Shown here in pieces: positions 5,941-6,927 of a stretch of DNA of 6,927 nt. Source of the DNA: Deltaproteobacteria bacterium (lineage in GTDB: Bacteria; Desulfobacterota; Desulfarculia; Adiutricales; Adiutricaceae); NCBI GenBank assembly GCA_031257955.1, contig JAIRNQ010000184.1:1-6927 (forward strand). The letters run 5' to 3'. How positions within the stretch are numbered: position 1 is the stretch's first letter; each line of letters opens with the position of its first letter. Below the pieces are notes generated by a model, which saw only the letters and a list, made by a program, of their open reading frames with translations, was not told where the DNA came from and made no database searches. Position numbers and translations under genes: made by a program.

Positions 5941-6927
5941 GCGAGTCGACCGGCGAAACCGGCCTGGGCATGGCCGTTTGCCCCAAGTGCGGCACGGCCT
6001 ATAGGCTTAACCCGGAGAATTTGGGCCACCGGTCGATCTGCGTCAAGTGCGGCCAGAACTTCCACCTGCTCCCGACCTCCGAGGCCGCCGATACCCTTTG
6101 GATGGACACCACCGCCGCCCAGCTCAGGCTGGCCGACCGGGTTTGGGAAAAAGGGCTGGATCTGCGGGTGGGGCAGGTGGTCCTTGGGGTTTACGTGGTC
6201 CAGGAGATACTGGGCCGGGGCGGGCTGGGGCAAGTCTTTAAGGTCAGGCACCAGGAATGGCAGAAAGAACTGGCCCTTAAGCTTCCTTATCGCAACGTAA
6301 TGGAACCCAAGTATTACCAGGCCCTCAAAAACGAGGCCGAGACTTGGGTGGCCTTGGGCCTCCATCCCCACGTGGTCACCTGCCATTATGTCCGCCCCCT
6401 GATGGGCGTTCCGGCCATTTTTATGGAGTTTATCTCCGGGGGATCGCTTAAGTCGCTGACGGAGCCTTCCGGGGCGGCCGGGCCGGCCATCTACCGGGGC
6501 GACGAACGGGAACGGACGGCCAGAAACCTGGACGCCGCCATCCAGGCGGCCTGGGGTCTGGAATACGCCCACGGCCGCGGGGTCCTGCACCTGGACATCA
6601 AGCCCCAAAACCTCCTGATAGAGGAGGACTCGGGCCGTTTGCTGGTGACCGACTTCGGCCTGGCCCGGGCGGCCAAGGACACAGTCTCGCCCTCCGACAG
6701 CGCCTCCTTGTGGCCCGGCGACCAGAAGGCCGTCACCGGCGGTCCCATCCCGCCCATCGCCGCGGCCGCCGTCCCCAAGGTCCCCGGGGGCCTCGGTACG
6801 CCCCAGTACATGTCCCCGGAGGCCATGGAGGGGGCGCGCCCCTCGGTCCTCTTCGATCTGTGGGCGCTGGGCCTGACGATACTCGAGCTCTTCTTGGGCC
6901 AGCGCCCCTGGGAGTACGGCGGGGCGG
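5937..6927 (+). CDS. Zinc ribbon - Ser/Thr protein kinase (3' end outside the window)
   Basis: This is a second Hanks-type Ser/Thr kinase; 330 residues are visible and the gene runs off the window. An MJ0042-like zinc ribbon opens the protein (CPKC 15-18, CVKC 35-38). The kinase domain starts near residue 82, with Gly loop GRGGLGQV (93-100), Lys115, alphaC Glu133, hinge MEFISGG, the catalytic loop HLDIKPQN (218-225), DFG (239-241), SPE (293-295) and alphaF Asp307 in DLWALG. The Arg of HRD is Leu, which makes it a non-RD kinase. The segment from DFG to GTPQYMSPE is about 45 residues and Pro/Ala-rich, longer than usual. The GTG at 5937 overlaps the upstream stop as GTGA, typical of translational coupling; ATG at 5970 is an alternative start that keeps the zinc ribbon. 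The missing C-terminus may hold a sensor, repeat or membrane domain. Confidence 0.9.
   Translation, partial: MSESTGETGLGMAVCPKCGTAYRLNPENLGHRSICVKCGQNFHLLPTSEAADTLWMDTTAAQLRLADRVWEKGLDLRVGQVVLGVYVVQEILGRGGLGQVFKVRHQEWQKELALKLPYRNVMEPKYYQALKNEAETWVALGLHPHVVTCHYVRPLMGVPAIFMEFISGGSLKSLTEPSGAAGPAIYRGDERERTARNLDAAIQAAWGLEYAHGRGVLHLDIKPQNLLIEEDSGRLLVTDFGLARAAKDTVSPSDSASLWPGDQKAVTGGPIPPIAAAAVPKVPGGLGTPQYMSPEAMEGARPSVLFDLWALGLTILELFLGQRPWEYGGA

Overview
The window is 6.9 kb of GC-rich bacterial DNA holding three protein genes and an unusually long (about 1.7 kb), AT-rich and repeat-rich divergent intergenic region. A cleavable-looking signal peptide followed by a long extracytoplasmic helical domain on a mechanosensitive channel suggests a Gram-negative cell. 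Paired Hanks-type Ser/Thr kinases with CxxC zinc ribbons and an FHA domain would fit the Desulfobacterota/Deltaproteobacteria or Planctomycetes. This taxonomic guess is an inference from gene content and GC bias only and is weak.

Layout. Positions 91-2664 (minus strand) encode an 857-residue MscS-superfamily channel with a signal peptide, a periplasmic coiled coil, many membrane segments, the conserved pore helix and cytoplasmic beta domain, and a low-complexity Gly/Ser/Pro tail. From 2665 to 4398 I see no convincing gene. This stretch alternates AT-rich DNA with short GC-rich islands full of inverted repeats, then a 12-unit array of ~33-bp G-rich tandem repeats (3545-3934). After the array come a TAGGG triplet, a pair of direct repeats 21 bp apart, a good sigma70-type promoter (TAGACA-N17-TATAAT, 4100-4128), a GC-rich leader, and a 56-bp tandem duplication (4295-4406) that carries the start codon of the next gene. 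Positions 4399-5940 (plus) encode a 513-residue FHA - zinc ribbon - Ser/Thr kinase protein. Its stop codon overlaps by 4 bp the GTG start of a second kinase (5937 to beyond the window end), which has an N-terminal zinc ribbon followed directly by the kinase domain.

How the parts may work together. The two kinases form one translationally coupled transcription unit and are likely to act together, for example as a phosphorylation cascade in which the FHA domain reads a phosphothreonine made by one of the kinases. Both depart from canonical kinase motifs (DIG for DFG and PRQ for APE in the first; HLD for HRD plus a long activation segment in the second). The channel is divergent from them and shares only the intergenic region; a functional link with the kinases is speculative. 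The most unusual sequence features are the G-rich minisatellite and the start-codon-carrying duplication upstream of the kinase operon.
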